A DNA stretch of 64,000 nucleotides from Chromera velia (GCA_018398765.1 JAHBMJ010005817.1:1-64000); one strand, 5' to 3'; positions 26,691 to 52,283 are shown, counted from the stretch's first letter. Notes: generated from the sequence alone by a model not told the origin. A program made the numbers and translations.

Positions 26691-29178
26691 ACACAGCAAG
26701 TAGATAGGCATAAAGCGGCTCAGAAGAGGGAGCGGGGTTCTCTCAGTGTGGATCGACTGTCTTTCCATAGTTTCGTGAATCTGCGCGCATGTTCATGCTT
26801 GCCTTCATGCGCTTGCGTGGAAGTGAGACGACGGGGTCGTCCCTTCAAAACTTATCTAGAAACTTATCAGAGACGCGTCACTAGCTTGACTCTCTGCTTG
26901 AAAAGTTATCCCGTTCTCCTTTCCTTCAGTCACAAGCGGTGAGGGGAGGCGGGTAGCTCAGTGGTAAGGATCAACAAGCATGCTGACCATACACTGTGTG
27001 TGTCAGACTGTCAGTGGCATGTCGCTCAAACTGAGGTTTTTTCATTGCATCGTCATTCAGAAGCCCGGCGTAGCACTGTCTTAGTGAGACATTCCGTGCA
27101 TACAGTTCAGACTGCTCAGAAGCAGCGTGCGTCATGCACGGCGTACGTGTTCTCTTTTAAGTCCTTTATCCGGTATCCATTAAGAAGAGACATACTGCAA
27201 CCTTCCTAGCAACCCTCTGATAACAAAATAAAAAGATTGATCCTCTATAGTCATTGTTGCGCAAAATGTTCGTACTGCATTTAATATATAAAAGAATTAA
27301 GACAAAATTTATTTTTTTTTTAACTCATTTTATTTCATCTAGTATTTCATATAAAAAGGGAAAAACTTCCATACCATTAGTGTTTTTAGAAATTTTATTT
27401 TATTATCACTTCATTATTTTGTATTATTGAGTGCATGTACGTACGTTCCTAGCTGTTTATTGTAGCAAATTAACTTGAAAAATAAATTTACTTGAAAAAA
27501 AAAAAATTGAATGCCTGTGATAATTTGAATTAACATGTAGATCAACATGTGGGACGGGCTGATCAAGTTGTGGGATTGATACTGCACGTGACGTACATGT
27601 GATTTAGGTGCATGTGGTACTGGTAATGTTTTATAAATATGCGTAGCCGTGGAAATAGCCTGAAATAGGGTGACTAGCGTTGAGACGTGAACATGTAAGG
27701 TGCACTGCATTATACAAAGTCAAAGGATTGTCTAACAAAAGTTACAGGGAGGAAAGACAAGAACGGCTTCGTTCTACAGCTTCTGCTGGGATATGCTTGA
27801 TCCTGTTAATGATGGTGTCTGCCTAGGTGTCTGCAACCCTAGCTGAACAAGACAAATATTTTGCTTAGTATTTTACTCTGAGGATTAAATCGGTCCTGGC
27901 CTGAGAAATCCGATCCGCATGGCAATATGTCATGGCCACCAATATGCCTCTCTACACTGCTGTATGCCCGCCTCTTTTGTGGTGTGCTTCACACTCTTAC
28001 AGAGATCATGCATACTGCTAATGCGTGTGTGCCCACCCATAGCCAACACACAACATATTGTAAAGAAACAATGTTACGGTACGTTGCCAATACTTATCAC
28101 CAAAGACTATAATAGCTAATAATAGCGGTATATAAACTAATATAAACGTCTATTTACAAGCTATAATGGCGATAGCTAGGGCGATGGCGTATGATGATGA
28201 TGATCATAAACCTAGTCATAAACTTTTCATAATTTAACGTCCACTTATATGGTGAATATATTCAATGGATTGAACTCACTAAGAAAGTAATTAATTTACA
28301 TTAATTTCGATGTTGACCCGATCTGTAAAGAAGAATTTGCAGATTCGTTTCAAACTAGGGTTCAAAGTAAAAAGTTATAAAAAGTCTTAGAAATGTTGGG
28401 TACAACGTTTGGAATGCCAGTTTTCTACCAATGATCGGTGTTTGCTTTTGTCATTGCTTGGCTTTTTCCGAAGTTTTTCGTTTTCAAAGAGAAACGTGGA
28501 CTCAAGATGATTAAGCCCGCAACGATCGACTGGCGGACGCACGAGCGACGCACAATGAACCTTTCAATTGACCGAAGGTGGGTGCATATGCAGGTATTTT
28601 TTACTTCTCTTACAAGTCGACCGGTTGCTCTTGTCCTCGCTTTTGTTTTCACCGGCAGACAAGCAATGATGCGCGTTTACAAGAATAGTCCGCGAATCCG
28701 AGCTGACTTGAAGCCATTCTTGAGTCACCTGCTTGTTTTTTGCAAGTTTTGTGACATGGCTCCTCTTTTACCCTCGTTTGACCAGTTACGCGTCGAAATT
28801 TTGTCAGCTGAATTCTCTTCCCACTTTTGTGCAGCGGTGCATCGATATAGGAAGAATCAGTCAGCAAAAGACATGAGTTTGCTTTCCTCACATCTGCTCC
28901 TCCCACGGAGCACAATTTGTATGTGTCTTTATTCGTGATTGATTCTCTTTTTTTTTTAAAGCAATTATTTCAAAGAAGCATTGTCATGATGGAAATGACA
29001 AGGGGAACAGCAACAGCAGCTTCTCACCGAACTTCAAGTCAAGACTGTACGGTTTTCGGTGGTCTTACTTCCTTCTCTTTCTTGTTATCAGAATGACGTT
29101 CCGTCTTTCTCTCTCTCTCTCTCTTTGTCTCTCACCATTTGTTTTCTTTGTCTGTTGTGCGAGAAGAGAACAACATAC
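26096..29178. other. Intergenic, no gene supported
   Basis: 26.1-26.9 kb holds a (CAGA)n run at 26660-26690 and nothing else. 27.2-28.4 kb is strongly AT-rich. A plus frame at 28438-28938 (166 codons) and a minus frame opposite it lack any motif, and I do not call them. A CT-rich run lies at 29108-29136. Confidence 0.5.
26946..26968 (+). other. tRNA-5'-half-like sequence
   Basis: GCGGGTAGCTCAGTGGTAAG matches the start of many tRNAs, including a perfect A box (TAGCTCAGTGG). No T-arm or B box follows within 100 bp, so this is at most a tRNA fragment or a chance match. Confidence 0.25.
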
Positions 29179-31347
29179 TTATCCGACGTCAGAGAACTTT
29201 GCACGCGGCTCAACCTTGCAGACGAGATCGTTCTCGTCGGTCACTTCGCCCTTGTCGTTCTTGGGGGGGGCGCACTCCGCATGACACACCCTCGGCCAGA
29301 GACCACGACCGAAGAAACCCCACGTCCTCGGAGAACACCTGGACTCGTTATCGAAGGAAGGCGCGTTCTCTCTCTCCGCGAACTTGTCCTTAAAGTCGTC
29401 GCTCCGCTGCCACTTGTTGAAGGCCTTGAAGAAGTCGAAGTAGCGGAGAAGGAAGTCGCGCCACCAGGTGATGGTCGTAAGGGGGGTCTTTCTGTCCTCG
29501 TTCTTCCCACAGGGCCGGGCGGGGGTGCGGAACTCGATGATCAGGGCCTTTGCACCATTGGTGTCCTGCAAAGAGGAAGGAATCAGAGGAGGAAGGGAGG
29601 AATGAAGGAAGGGGACATATAAGGCCTCAATCACTCGTTTGAAACCGCTGGAGGGCACACGTATTGGAGGCAGAAAAGGAACGGAACGTGCAGAGCGGAA
29701 TGATGAAAAGGGATCGACAGGAGTGTATGAAGAAAGTCAGGGCCAAAAGCGGAAGACTCGAAAGAAATGAAAGCAGACCGATGGGCGTCGCGAGGAAGGT
29801 ACGCAACAAAATGAGAGAAAGACAAATGTAGGAAATCGAGCATAAGCCAAAATGCACCCGCCCGCCCACTTACCTACCTGCAGTGGGTACTGGCCAAGAG
29901 AAGGGTCAGCTTCACTGAACCTGTCCTGCTCGGGGAGGGCCGAGATCATCTCCTTGAGCGTGATGGTGGATTCCTGCACGGCCCCTCCGAGCGTGTAGGC
30001 GGCAGGGTCGCACGGGTTCTTGTCGTTGTCTTTAGGAGGGAAGAGCTCGTCCTGCCATCCCTTCTTTGCGACGTTCCAGACGTAGTTGAACAGCGCCCCC
30101 CCTGCAGGGAGCTTCTTGTCTGTGGGCTCAAGAGAGTCAATGTACTCATGGGTCTCCTTGAACTTTGTGCGGACGTTGAAGCCGAGCACGGTGTCTTTTG
30201 CGTTCAGAAGTTTGCAGTTCTCGGATTCTCTCGCACTCTGCGCGTGGCCCATTGCGTAGACGTAGTAGACAAGCCAGCCGATGTATGCGTCTGCTCCCTT
30301 CTTCTGCCAGAAGTCGTCTGTGCCAGCGGTAGCGAGGGTCTTGATCTCATTCCGAAGCTCGATGGGAAATGCCGGGGGAGTGGATCCGGCTCCACGCTGG
30401 TTGAAGACGTTATCGAAGTCCTGCATAGACATGTACGTAGAGGCGGTCATGCAAACAGGCATCAATGCGTGGCCGGAGAGCTGATCCAGAAAGCATTTAT
30501 GTATGCAAGCCACCCAAAAGAGTCCCTCACGGAGTGGCGATCTTGAGGCCAAATGAGAAGATTTGACAAGGAGCCTCGACCACAATATGAGACACAGACG
30601 GAGACATGGATGCAGACACAAATGGTGGAGAGAGAAGGGAAACGGGGGGCACACAGAGAGACATAAAGAGAGACCCACCTCATGGAACCAGAGAGAAAGA
30701 CCTGCAGCCTCAATGTTGACGGCAGCAGTGACTTGGGGGTTGCCGATGATCATCTCTGGGGCCTCGAAATCGTACGCTCTGGCATTTGACCAATTGGTTG
30801 TGTCGGCACCGGACCCGGCCCCCACCTTGTTCATACCAAAGGGAGGCCCGATGGGGAACGCCGCGTCGTTGTACTTCATCATGCCCCCCTTCTCGAGACG
30901 GCAGGTGCAGAAAAATTGGGCCTTCGAGATCACGTTCTTGGCTCTTTTCTCCTCTGCCATGTTGCCGTTTCGGGAGGCTGCCACGGCCTGTCTCCATGTC
31001 ATGTCGAGGAATTGCTTGTCTTCGTCGTCCACCGAGTCAATCACCCTCTTGGCGGTACCCTTGGGTCTGCAGTAAGAATGTGCATGGGAAAGGAAACAAT
31101 CAATGTCTTAATTCCAATCTGAATGTGTATGCTTGCACAGCGCAGCAATTGAAGACTCAGACAGACAAGCGCGTTGGTGCTGAGCGGAACTCTTGGCTGA
31201 CCGAGCGGGGGAGAAGCCACGCTTTGACGTTGTCACGGGCGTGTGAGCCTGTCACTGCTAACGGCTGATTGCTTGTGTGTTCAAACTTATCATCTTTGTG
31301 CATGCGGTCTTCTTTGCACGCTGAGGGTCTCTCTCTGTCTGGGCGTC

Positions 31348-31385
<38 letters not shown>

Positions 31386-31961
31386 ACCGACAGATAGACA
31401 GAGAGGGAGAGCGCGAGAGAGTACGTACCTGCAGGCCTCGCTCCTGTGGATCCATTCCCTGAGGGTGTACTCGGACTTGAACATATACGCAGCCTCTCCC
31501 GCCATCTGCGCGTTCTTCCTGGCCACATGGTCTACTGCGGTCTCGAGGTCTTTCCTCCCGCCCTTGTTCAGCTTCACAGGCTGGATGATGTTTTCAATCC
31601 CGAATCTGTCGGACCCTCCCTGAGGCTCCGCGATGATCATGGCCTTCTGGTCGTTGGACTCCCAGATCTTCGTGCCCTTGGAGATGCCGTCGGCGAGCAC
31701 CGTCCAGAGAGAGAGCTCGATCTCTGCTCCGAAGGTCTGAGCGTGGGAGGTTCCAAAGAGGGACTCCTCACGATCCTCCTCTGCTTCTTGAAGGAGGACT
31801 TGGCCCATGCTGGACGGCTCAGGCGACACATCCTCCTCAACTACGTGCATCAGCTCAGATGCCTCAATGGCATGTTTTTGAGCACCCTTCAACAAATGGC
31901 CGCATGCTTGCCACCCGAGCAAGGAGAGCAAGCAGCTCACAGAGGAAAGGGACAGGCGCAT
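29179..31961 (-). CDS. Secreted protein, 4 exons, ~636 aa
   Basis: Exons on the minus strand: 31429-31961, 30679-31066, 29878-30480, 29179-29565; phases join to 637 codons ending in TAA at 29179-29181. The N-terminus MRLSLSSVSCLLSLLGWQAC is a typical signal peptide. Next comes an acidic segment (ELMHVVEEDVSPEPS, QEAEEDREESLFG), then a globular region with segments such as ELSLWTVLADGISKGTKIW, DMTWRQAVAASRNGN, FFCTCRLEKGGMMKY and WQKKGADAYIGWLVYYVYAM. Family not recognised. No transmembrane segment is evident after the signal. Introns are 150-400 bp; intron 1 contains a (GA)n tract at 31345-31385. TAA is followed at once by GTATG, so a splice donor and a further 3' exon cannot be excluded. An inverted, decayed copy of exon 1 lies 1.7 kb upstream. 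Confidence 0.75.
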
Positions 31962-32784
31962 CTTGTGCTTTGTTGCCAAGTGGCTCGGCCTCGATGGGTT
32001 CGACTGCGTTCGTCCAATCGATCCAAGATGGATTTGTTCGGAATTCTGAGAGGGACTCTGAGCCTGAGGTTTGTACCGGTATGCAGGAATCAAGACTGCT
32101 TGTAGCCCTCGTGTGCTTCGTGGACTCTCTGTTGTGTGTGTCTGTATCTGTCACCACCCTGAATGTCACTCAAAGGATGATCGAGTCATGCCATCTTCTT
32201 CGAAGTTCTTTCGCTTCGATTGATCGTTAATTAATTAACTTCAATTCATGCGTGCGCATGCGCGTGCATGCGCGCATATTCATCCGTCCATCCGTCCTCT
32301 CTTTCTCTTATCGCCTCTCCGCGGGCGTGTATTGGTCCCCCACTTTATAGTGTCTCTCTGGTCCTGCGTGCGTGCGTGCATGCATGCTGCATGGCATCCA
32401 TATGGCATCCATCCATCTTTCCATGCATGCAATAACATTGCACGGAGGGCGCAAACTAAGCGATCCTTTTGTAATTGATTCTTTGTATACAAACAAGAAG
32501 GGAAAAAAAAGGGGGGGTAAGCGCATGAAAGGAAAGGAAGAAAAGAAGGTTGAGAAAATGAGGGGCAAATTAATGGGGGGGGTCTCTTTGAAATTGTTCT
32601 CTGCCGTCAAAGGGTAGCCTTTGCTAAGGGGACAAACTTTTAGAAAGTTTTTGCCCTGACTCTCCCCTCTTTTCGTTGTTCTCCAAGTTCTACTCTACCG
32701 CCGCTTGAGAAATAAGCCGCAGTAAAAGTGATTAATGAACAGTGTTCCTAGATTTAGAACAGACAGGACGAACCGGAACCTTTT

Positions 32785-32934
32785 GACAGACTAGGCTAGA
32801 TCCGCCCCTCATACATGGGGACGCAGCATGCATAACAAAAACCTCAATCACATTGCAATGACTTAATCGACAGACTATAGGCTAGATCCGCCTCTTATAT
32901 ATGGGGATGAAGTATGTATGATAAAACCCTCAAT
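32785..32934. repeat. Diverged direct-repeat pair (~64 bp)
   Basis: The segments 32785-32848 and 32869-32934 share GACAGACTA and GGCTAGATCCGCC, then CTCATACATGGGG versus CTTATATATGGGG. About eight of ten substitutions are C/T or A/G. Confidence 0.75.
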
Positions 32935-33336
32935 GATCAACTTAATTGGCCTTCGATTGAAGAGACACCGCAACGTGGCATCGCATCACTCGATCAAAGA
33001 TTCCCATTTTAGTCTCCCAGTAACATTCAAGAAGGTGACAGACAAATACAAAGAGCTCAAGAAGTGCACGAACGCTGTGGTCAGTGTCCCTCCCTAGGTC
33101 CCTCCACACATATATATTTTTCTGCACATATATATTTTTTTTTAAAAAAATACTTATCAATTAATCATGCATTCGGTTCAGTCTAGAACTTTAGTTTCGA
33201 AACTTAGACTCTCTATTTCTAGCTCCATTTACTTCCAATCTCCATCAGTGTCCCTCAATACCTACGCTGCAGCAATAGCCCCGGCACTAGCAAAGGAACA
33301 CTCTTCATGCAGTTGCTTTCTTAGCTTTCTCTCCCT

Positions 33337-33408
33337 CTTCATGCAGTAGACCGAAGCTCTAATCACTGTAAGCTTCATGCAGTAGACCGAAGCTCTAATC
33401 ACTGTAAG
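33337..33408. repeat. Exact 36-bp tandem duplication
   Basis: CTTCATGCAGTAGACCGAAG, then CTCTAATCACTGTAAG, occurs at 33337 and 33373 without mismatch. Confidence 0.95.
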
Positions 33409-33607
33409 CTGGATTCTAGCCTTCACTATCCCTGCCACTCTGCTAGGTCTAGTGTTTATTCTCACTGCAATCTGGTAGACTGCCCTCCTGAGTATTGCCA
33501 ATGCCCTTTCTTCTAAGTTTTTTAAACGCTCCGTCTGTTGATACTACAAAAAGCGCAAAATTCTGTACATATATTAATATAATTATCAAATTTTTTGAAT
33601 AACCCCT

Positions 33608-33960
33608 TGATCAATTGAGACATCGATAGCCAATTCAGATTGACACACTTAGCACTCAAAGACAAAAATTTATTCAATGCATCCATCTGTTTCTTCTCTA
33701 AGTTTGTTACTTTCTTGGTTCTGGCTGCAAGCGCATGCGGCCATTTGTTGAAGGGTACCCAAAAATATGTCATTGAGGTATCTGAGCTAATGTACATAGT
33801 TGAGAAAGATGCGTCGCCTAAGCCGTCCAACACAGGCTAAGTTCTTTTTTATTCTCTTTCAAGAAGTAGAAGAAGATCACGAGGAGTCTCTCTTTAAAAC
33901 CTTTCATGCTCAGACCTTTGGAGCAGAAATAAGTAGAGATCGAGCTTTCTCTCTGGAGTA
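33608..33960 (+). pseudogene. Inverted, transition-riddled copy of exon 1 of the 29-32 kb gene
   Basis: From GCATGCGGCC at 33733 the plus strand aligns with codons of the minus-strand gene from ACGHLLKG onward to the ELSLW region, about 220 bp. Weaker homology extends upstream through the signal-peptide region (33690-33732) and into the 5' leader (GATCAATTG near 33610). I count 33 substitutions, all transitions: 15 C-to-T, 14 G-to-A and 4 T-to-C relative to the intact gene, plus insertions of about 9 and 10 bp. One change turns CAA into TAA. The copy cannot encode the protein. Confidence 0.88.
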
Positions 33961-36751
33961 CTCTGGACTTATATACAAAACTACAGAAAAACTGTTTTTA
34001 GTTGTTGAATTATCAAATTTGGGGGGGAAACATTTAATATTCATTCCTACTAACTTTTTAGCGCCGCTAGTAGTGCGCCTGCTTCACTTTTATCCTTCCA
34101 CATCTATACGCAACATTGCAACACATCTAAATACATCTAACTACATTGAAGATATAAACACATTATAAAACTTTAGGTTCGGCACTTTAAGTTAATTCTA
34201 TTTGATCAGTCTCCGTGGTTCAGTCGTCCATGAGGATTAGTATACTGTTGAACCCCTCCATCTGTCCCTTTTCACCAGAGTAGCCTCGCGTGCCCCTGAT
34301 ACATGCACTTGGTACCCGTAAGTGTTACTGAGCGACTTAAATTTTCAAACATGGAATCTTTAATTGATCTTCGTATTTTAAAAAATGTCAGTTAAATGTG
34401 TTGACTGAAGCCGCTTAGAATCCCTTAGATGTATAAATTAGCATTTTGTTTTTTTTAATTTGCATATGCAAATTATATAAAAAATCATTAAAAAAGCATA
34501 TACGCCATGCTTGTGTAACGTGTTGTGTTCTACAACACAAGTTACACAACACCACCTAGGCCTAGGTGCACTGGGGCCGCAGTGGTCAAACAATCCCACA
34601 GGTCATAACAACAAAAAGGCTAGCAAGAAGGCCACATTAGTATACAGTGCCGGCTGTGTGAAGAAAGTGTGGCCTGCAGAAAGACTCTCTGAAAGAGGAA
34701 GTAATATAATTATAAGCTCTTAACTTATGTAAGCTGAGCCTCTTAACTTTGACAATAGCTCATTAATTTTGAGAGTCTTAATATAGCTTTTACTAGTAGT
34801 CTAGTTTTTAGTGATTTTCTTGTATTTAGGGCTTTCGAAGATTTGTTAGTAGTATCGACTGTGTCATGTCGTCTTCAGTGCTGTCGAGAGTGACCTCTAG
34901 ACTTCAACCTCAAATCTACCTCAAATCTGGTCAAATTTGAGCTTGAAGCTCAAATCAAATCAAATTAAATCAAATCAAATCCTATTAAATCAAATCTGGT
35001 CATCACTGGGATGTGCAGGATGCTCACAGACTATCTTTTCCCATTAAGTAACGATCGATGGCCAGCAGGTTAAGCCACCCCATCATTAGCCTCATCATCA
35101 TTATAATTAAGCCTTGAAATCAAATGCTAAAAGCAAAACAAAACTAGAATTCGAAATAATATATTAGCATTTTCACTAGCATTTAATTTCAAAACTTATC
35201 AAACAGTAGACTCAACCTAGGATTCTACATATCAATTGCAATATATTTTTGTATCTTAATATATGAAAGACTACTTTGTTTTTAATTACTTGTTGTATCA
35301 CTTGTGTGGCCCACTTATGTGCTATGTGTGGTTTATGTAACAATTTATATATTAAAATGTCTGTGTGTGGCCGGACCACTGGCAGCCGACACAGCCATCG
35401 CCGGCCCGTCGGTGGCAGACCGCTTTGCCAGGTCTAGACTAGGATCTAGAGCTTTCTGTGTAAGGCGCTCTTCCTATCTACGTGCGCCATGCGGGCTAGC
35501 CGCTGGTAGGACGCCGGGCGGCGACACAGATCGCGGCACACAACATTACTAAGTTTATCCTTTGGGAGAGTAATGAGAATCTCAGAATGACAAAACCGAA
35601 AATAAAATTATAAGAATTAAAAAGCGAACATGACCTTGTAATACCTTGTAACGACGTAGAATCATGCATCAGATGATAAAGCTTATACCAAGCTAATTCT
35701 AAAATATTCTAAGTCTAGTTGTACATTAAAATTACTACAAAAAATAAAATTGACGTATTAATTAAATTAAAATAACGTGAAAGAATTGAATGAAATATTT
35801 TAAGAAATGTGCTTTTCGCCAGCAGTATACAAATGAAGTGTAATCATCAAGCTTTTGCACGTAGAAGGAACATTTGTTTGCGATAGTTTGGATGACGAAT
35901 GGAAACGAATTCAAGCCAGACCGTGATTTGATCGACCAATGACAGTCGTTCACTGGACCGTGGCCGGGAAAAGGGAAAGAGACAAAGACAAAGGGGAAAG
36001 CCATTTTGATTTCTCTCAGAAACGCAGTTCCAGAACCCACGCCCCGGAACCCCTGTCTCAGACATGCCCCCCCACCCCCTTTTCTCCCGCAGAATACCAC
36101 CCAGCAAAGACTTGCTCTCCTACGGAAACCAAATCACCCTTTACCCGAAGACAGCTGGTCACCAGGTTGCAATGGACATCAAGCGCAAAAGAGAGACAAC
36201 AGAGTTAGGCCTCGGCAGTGTGCGTGTGTCAAGAAAAGGGACCCATCGTGCCCTCTCCGCTTTTCCCCCCTCGCTTCATTTTTCGTCCTTTTCTCTTGTG
36301 TCTGTGAGGAGCGCTCCTCTGTCACGACTGAAGGATCCAAACAATCGGAGACTTACTTGACTGCGTAACACCCTCCCTCTCTCTCGTTCTCATCCTTTCC
36401 TCTTCTTTTTTTACACCCTGCCTTCATGAACGTACAGGCAGGCGGACCAGCGGATATAGGTCTTACAGCAGCTCTGACGGAGAAGATGAGAGACAAGACA
36501 GGAAAAGAGAAAGGCCGGTAGACAAAAACGGAAGAGCCAAGCAGACCCACACCCAGACAGACGATCTCCGAGCGAAAAAGCAGTACCCAGAAGAGAAGCA
36601 GACTTGTTCTCTCAATCCAACCAAAAAAACACGCGACTCTGTCCCTTCCCAATTTCTTCCCATTGTACCCTTCCCACCAACCCCACTCCTCCCTCCCACA
36701 TTCATTTCCCTTCCTCTTCCTCTTCTCACACACCTCCCCTCCTCACTCCAC
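33961..36751. other. AT-rich intergenic region
   Basis: 33.1-35.8 kb is very AT-rich, with a (CAAAT)n-like run at 34930-34985 and a GC-rich island at 35380-35540. 35.9-36.75 kb has normal composition and many overlapping small frames without motifs. A sequence near 34207 (CTCCGTGGTTCAGTCGTCC) resembles the 5' part of the tRNA-like copy at 57.24 kb. No gene is supported. Confidence 0.5.
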
Positions 36752-49908
<13,157 letters not shown>

Positions 49909-51212
49909 GGCTTCTTCCTTTGTGTTTCTGTCTTTACAACTACAGATTCCCTTTCTCAGGCCGGGACCAGGACCGACAGAGAGGGTCCGCACTCCCTCTT
50001 TTCCTTTGGAAAAACGATCCCACAAGAATCCGTCTCCGACTTTCAATAACTTCTCACGCCCCCTTCCCCGATCCCTTCAGCGAATGGACGGGGCCCGACT
50101 ACACGACGGAGAAAGACAGAAGAAGTGGCGGCTTGCCTTGCAGCGAACTGTGCAGCTGCAAGAAGACATTAGTGACGAAAGGGAGGGAGGCAGACAAAGT
50201 GAGGAGAAGAGGCCGACTGCGAAAAAATTGGAGACGAAAAAGGGCAACGCAGACACAAACAAAGAACCGAGACAATTCCAGCCAAATGTGGACCAACCTT
50301 ACAGCTTCACAGTGCACACCTTTTCGTCAACGTGAGACCTCGAGGCAAGGACACGAAGTCGGAAACAAAAGCAGCGAGGAAAAAGACTTCCTCGACTGTT
50401 GTCAAAAGATATCGAGCAACCGACAGGAATTCAGTATCAACACACTCGGAAGCGCGTGACAGCGTTCTCCTCTTTTAAAATCTCTCAAATAATGACAGGT
50501 GAAACCGATAGTCACTGTCTGACGAATTCTGATGAGCCGCAGCCTTGCAGTGCGGCCGTCGGTTGGAATTTGGAACAGTTTGGAAGTGCATGGAGCGTGG
50601 CATCGTCTGAACATTTCTGTGAAATTTGTGGCAGACTGAAAATCCCCGCCGCGTGCACGTCCCCGGCCGCGTGCACGTGCACGTGTGTAGAAGAAGAAAA
50701 ACACCGCCCAGACCTCAGACCCCGACGACGTCAGGGTTAGAGGGAATGCTGCCCGCACGACGCTGGCCTGGCGTCCCATTTCTGGGCCGCGGAGCCAGAG
50801 AGTGACGGGGGCTCCCATGCACTCCAGCCAGGTCATGTTTGGGCGCCACGTAGGGTAGACACGCGCACTCTGGGCCCCTGCAAGGAAAACCCGCCTCCCT
50901 CCAGGCATTACGCAACCCGATGTGCACCTGAGTTCAAGGAACCCCCACTCCCATCCCTGGTTTTGCACCTTGTTTGTATAGGCCCATGCAAGACACCACT
51001 GTTTAAGCTCTGAGTTGAGATGTTCAACCGTGCGGTGCCCTGGAAGAAATTAATGTTATATGTATATAGGCGGCGCGCACGGACCGCATGGCCCGGGAGC
51101 TAGGCCGGGCCGCGCGGAACAATCTGACATGCACTGCCTATATACAGCCAGGACTCTGTTATTACTACAGTCGACCTCTTGTTCCGAATCACATTAACTT
51201 CCGATAAGGGCG
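49909..51212. other. SMC3 upstream region; inverted repeat at its far end
   Basis: No gene is supported; the 188-codon minus frame at 50402-50968 lacks motifs. TGTATATAGGC at 51061-51071 pairs with GCCTATATACA at 51136-51146, enclosing a smaller GGCCCGG/CCGGGCC stem. This cruciform lies about 65 bp before the first direct repeat of the tyrosine-recombinase element and may mark its edge. Confidence 0.45.
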
Positions 51213-51509
51213 TTCAGATTCCACAGCCTACGGCCTACTGCCCTGCTCGCCACACCAACGTGTGGACTCCGTGTTAGATTTTATCTAGACGTGTTTGATA
51301 TCATCTCGTGATCTGAACGTCAACCTTATACACACAATGACTACACTTATCACACATGCTTCAGTGTTTTAAGGGTTTATATTCATGATTACGGTTTAGG
51401 CCGCATCATGATTATGGAGGCACTACCAGTCACATCGGCCCCTAATTGAATGCTGCTTATACAAGGACCTATGCTCCTGGCGGCGTCACCTCCTGCCCCG
51501 AAATCCCAA
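51213..51509. repeat. Direct repeat copy 1 (~297 bp)
   Basis: From TTCAGATTCCACAGC to CTGCCCCGAAA it matches 51989-52283 at roughly 90% identity. It contains CACAATGACTACACTTATCA and GTTTAGGCCGCATCATGAT. Confidence 0.92.
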
Positions 51510-51988
51510 ATGTAGGCCTAGAAGGGCTACGACCCACCAACTAGCTAGACCGTATTCAAAGGATGGGCTGCCCGAAGGAAAGCCACCACGGTGCAACGCC
51601 AGCGGAAGGGTGGGCGGGGAAAACTTAATCACTCGATACACACTCTCGTCCAGTAACCGGAAAGCAAACAAACCCACATCACTTTTGGTGTTCATACTTA
51701 GTAACTGACTAGCCGGTGGCTGTTCTTTTGAAGCTGATTCAAACCATTTCATTCATTTTCGTCATATTTTTTTATGGCGTCTTGCCATGACAACCGAATT
51801 TTATGTTCGATCGCGTTACGTCACTGCCACTTTCCGGGGCCACCTCGGCCTACAAAGCAAAAACCCTTGCCGGCCTACGTCTGGCCGCGAATGCCACTCG
51901 CCCGTCCGCCAGACTCCGACTTCATTCCAGCTGAACCACCATTCTCACTCCGTTGGATGTCTTTGGCTGGCTCCGTAAGAACTGACAC
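51510..51988. other. Spacer between direct repeats
   Basis: There is no recognisable frame. In split-direct-repeat elements this would be the A2 segment; a matching A1 segment upstream of the ORFs (beyond 56 kb) was not evident by eye. Confidence 0.35.
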
Positions 51989-52283
51989 TTCAGATTCCAC
52001 AGCTTACGGTCTACTGCCCTGCTCGCTGCACCAACGTACGGACTCCGCGTTAGATTTTATCTAGACGTTTTTAATATTATCTCGTGATCTAAATGTCAAC
52101 CTTATACACACAATGACTACACTTATCACACATGCTTCAGTGTTTTAAGGGTTTATATTCATGATTATGGTTTAGGCCGCATCATGATCATGGAGGCACT
52201 CCCAATTGCGTCAGCCTCTAATTGAATGCTGCTTGTACGAGGACCTATGCTCCTAGCGGCGTCACCTCCTGCCCCGAAACCCC
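51989..52283. repeat. Direct repeat copy 2 (~295 bp)
   Basis: Partner of 51213-51509. It lies just 3' (in element orientation) of the recombinase frame. Confidence 0.92.

Larger units (their letters stand above)
31962..33607. other. Upstream region, no gene
   Basis: It contains alternating purine-pyrimidine GCATGCGCG runs at 32248-32280, CATC-type repeats near 32280-32430, a diverged direct-repeat pair at 32785-32934 and an exact 36-bp tandem duplication at 33337-33408. Overlapping short frames have no motif. AT content rises toward 33.1 kb. Confidence 0.45.

Noticed and set aside
28438-28938. 166-codon plus-strand frame
   Set aside because: Opposing frames of similar length, no motif, AT-rich surroundings and no plausible exon context.
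50402-50968. 188-codon minus-strand frame upstream of SMC3
   Set aside because: No domain, odd composition and overlap with likely SMC3 promoter or leader sequence.
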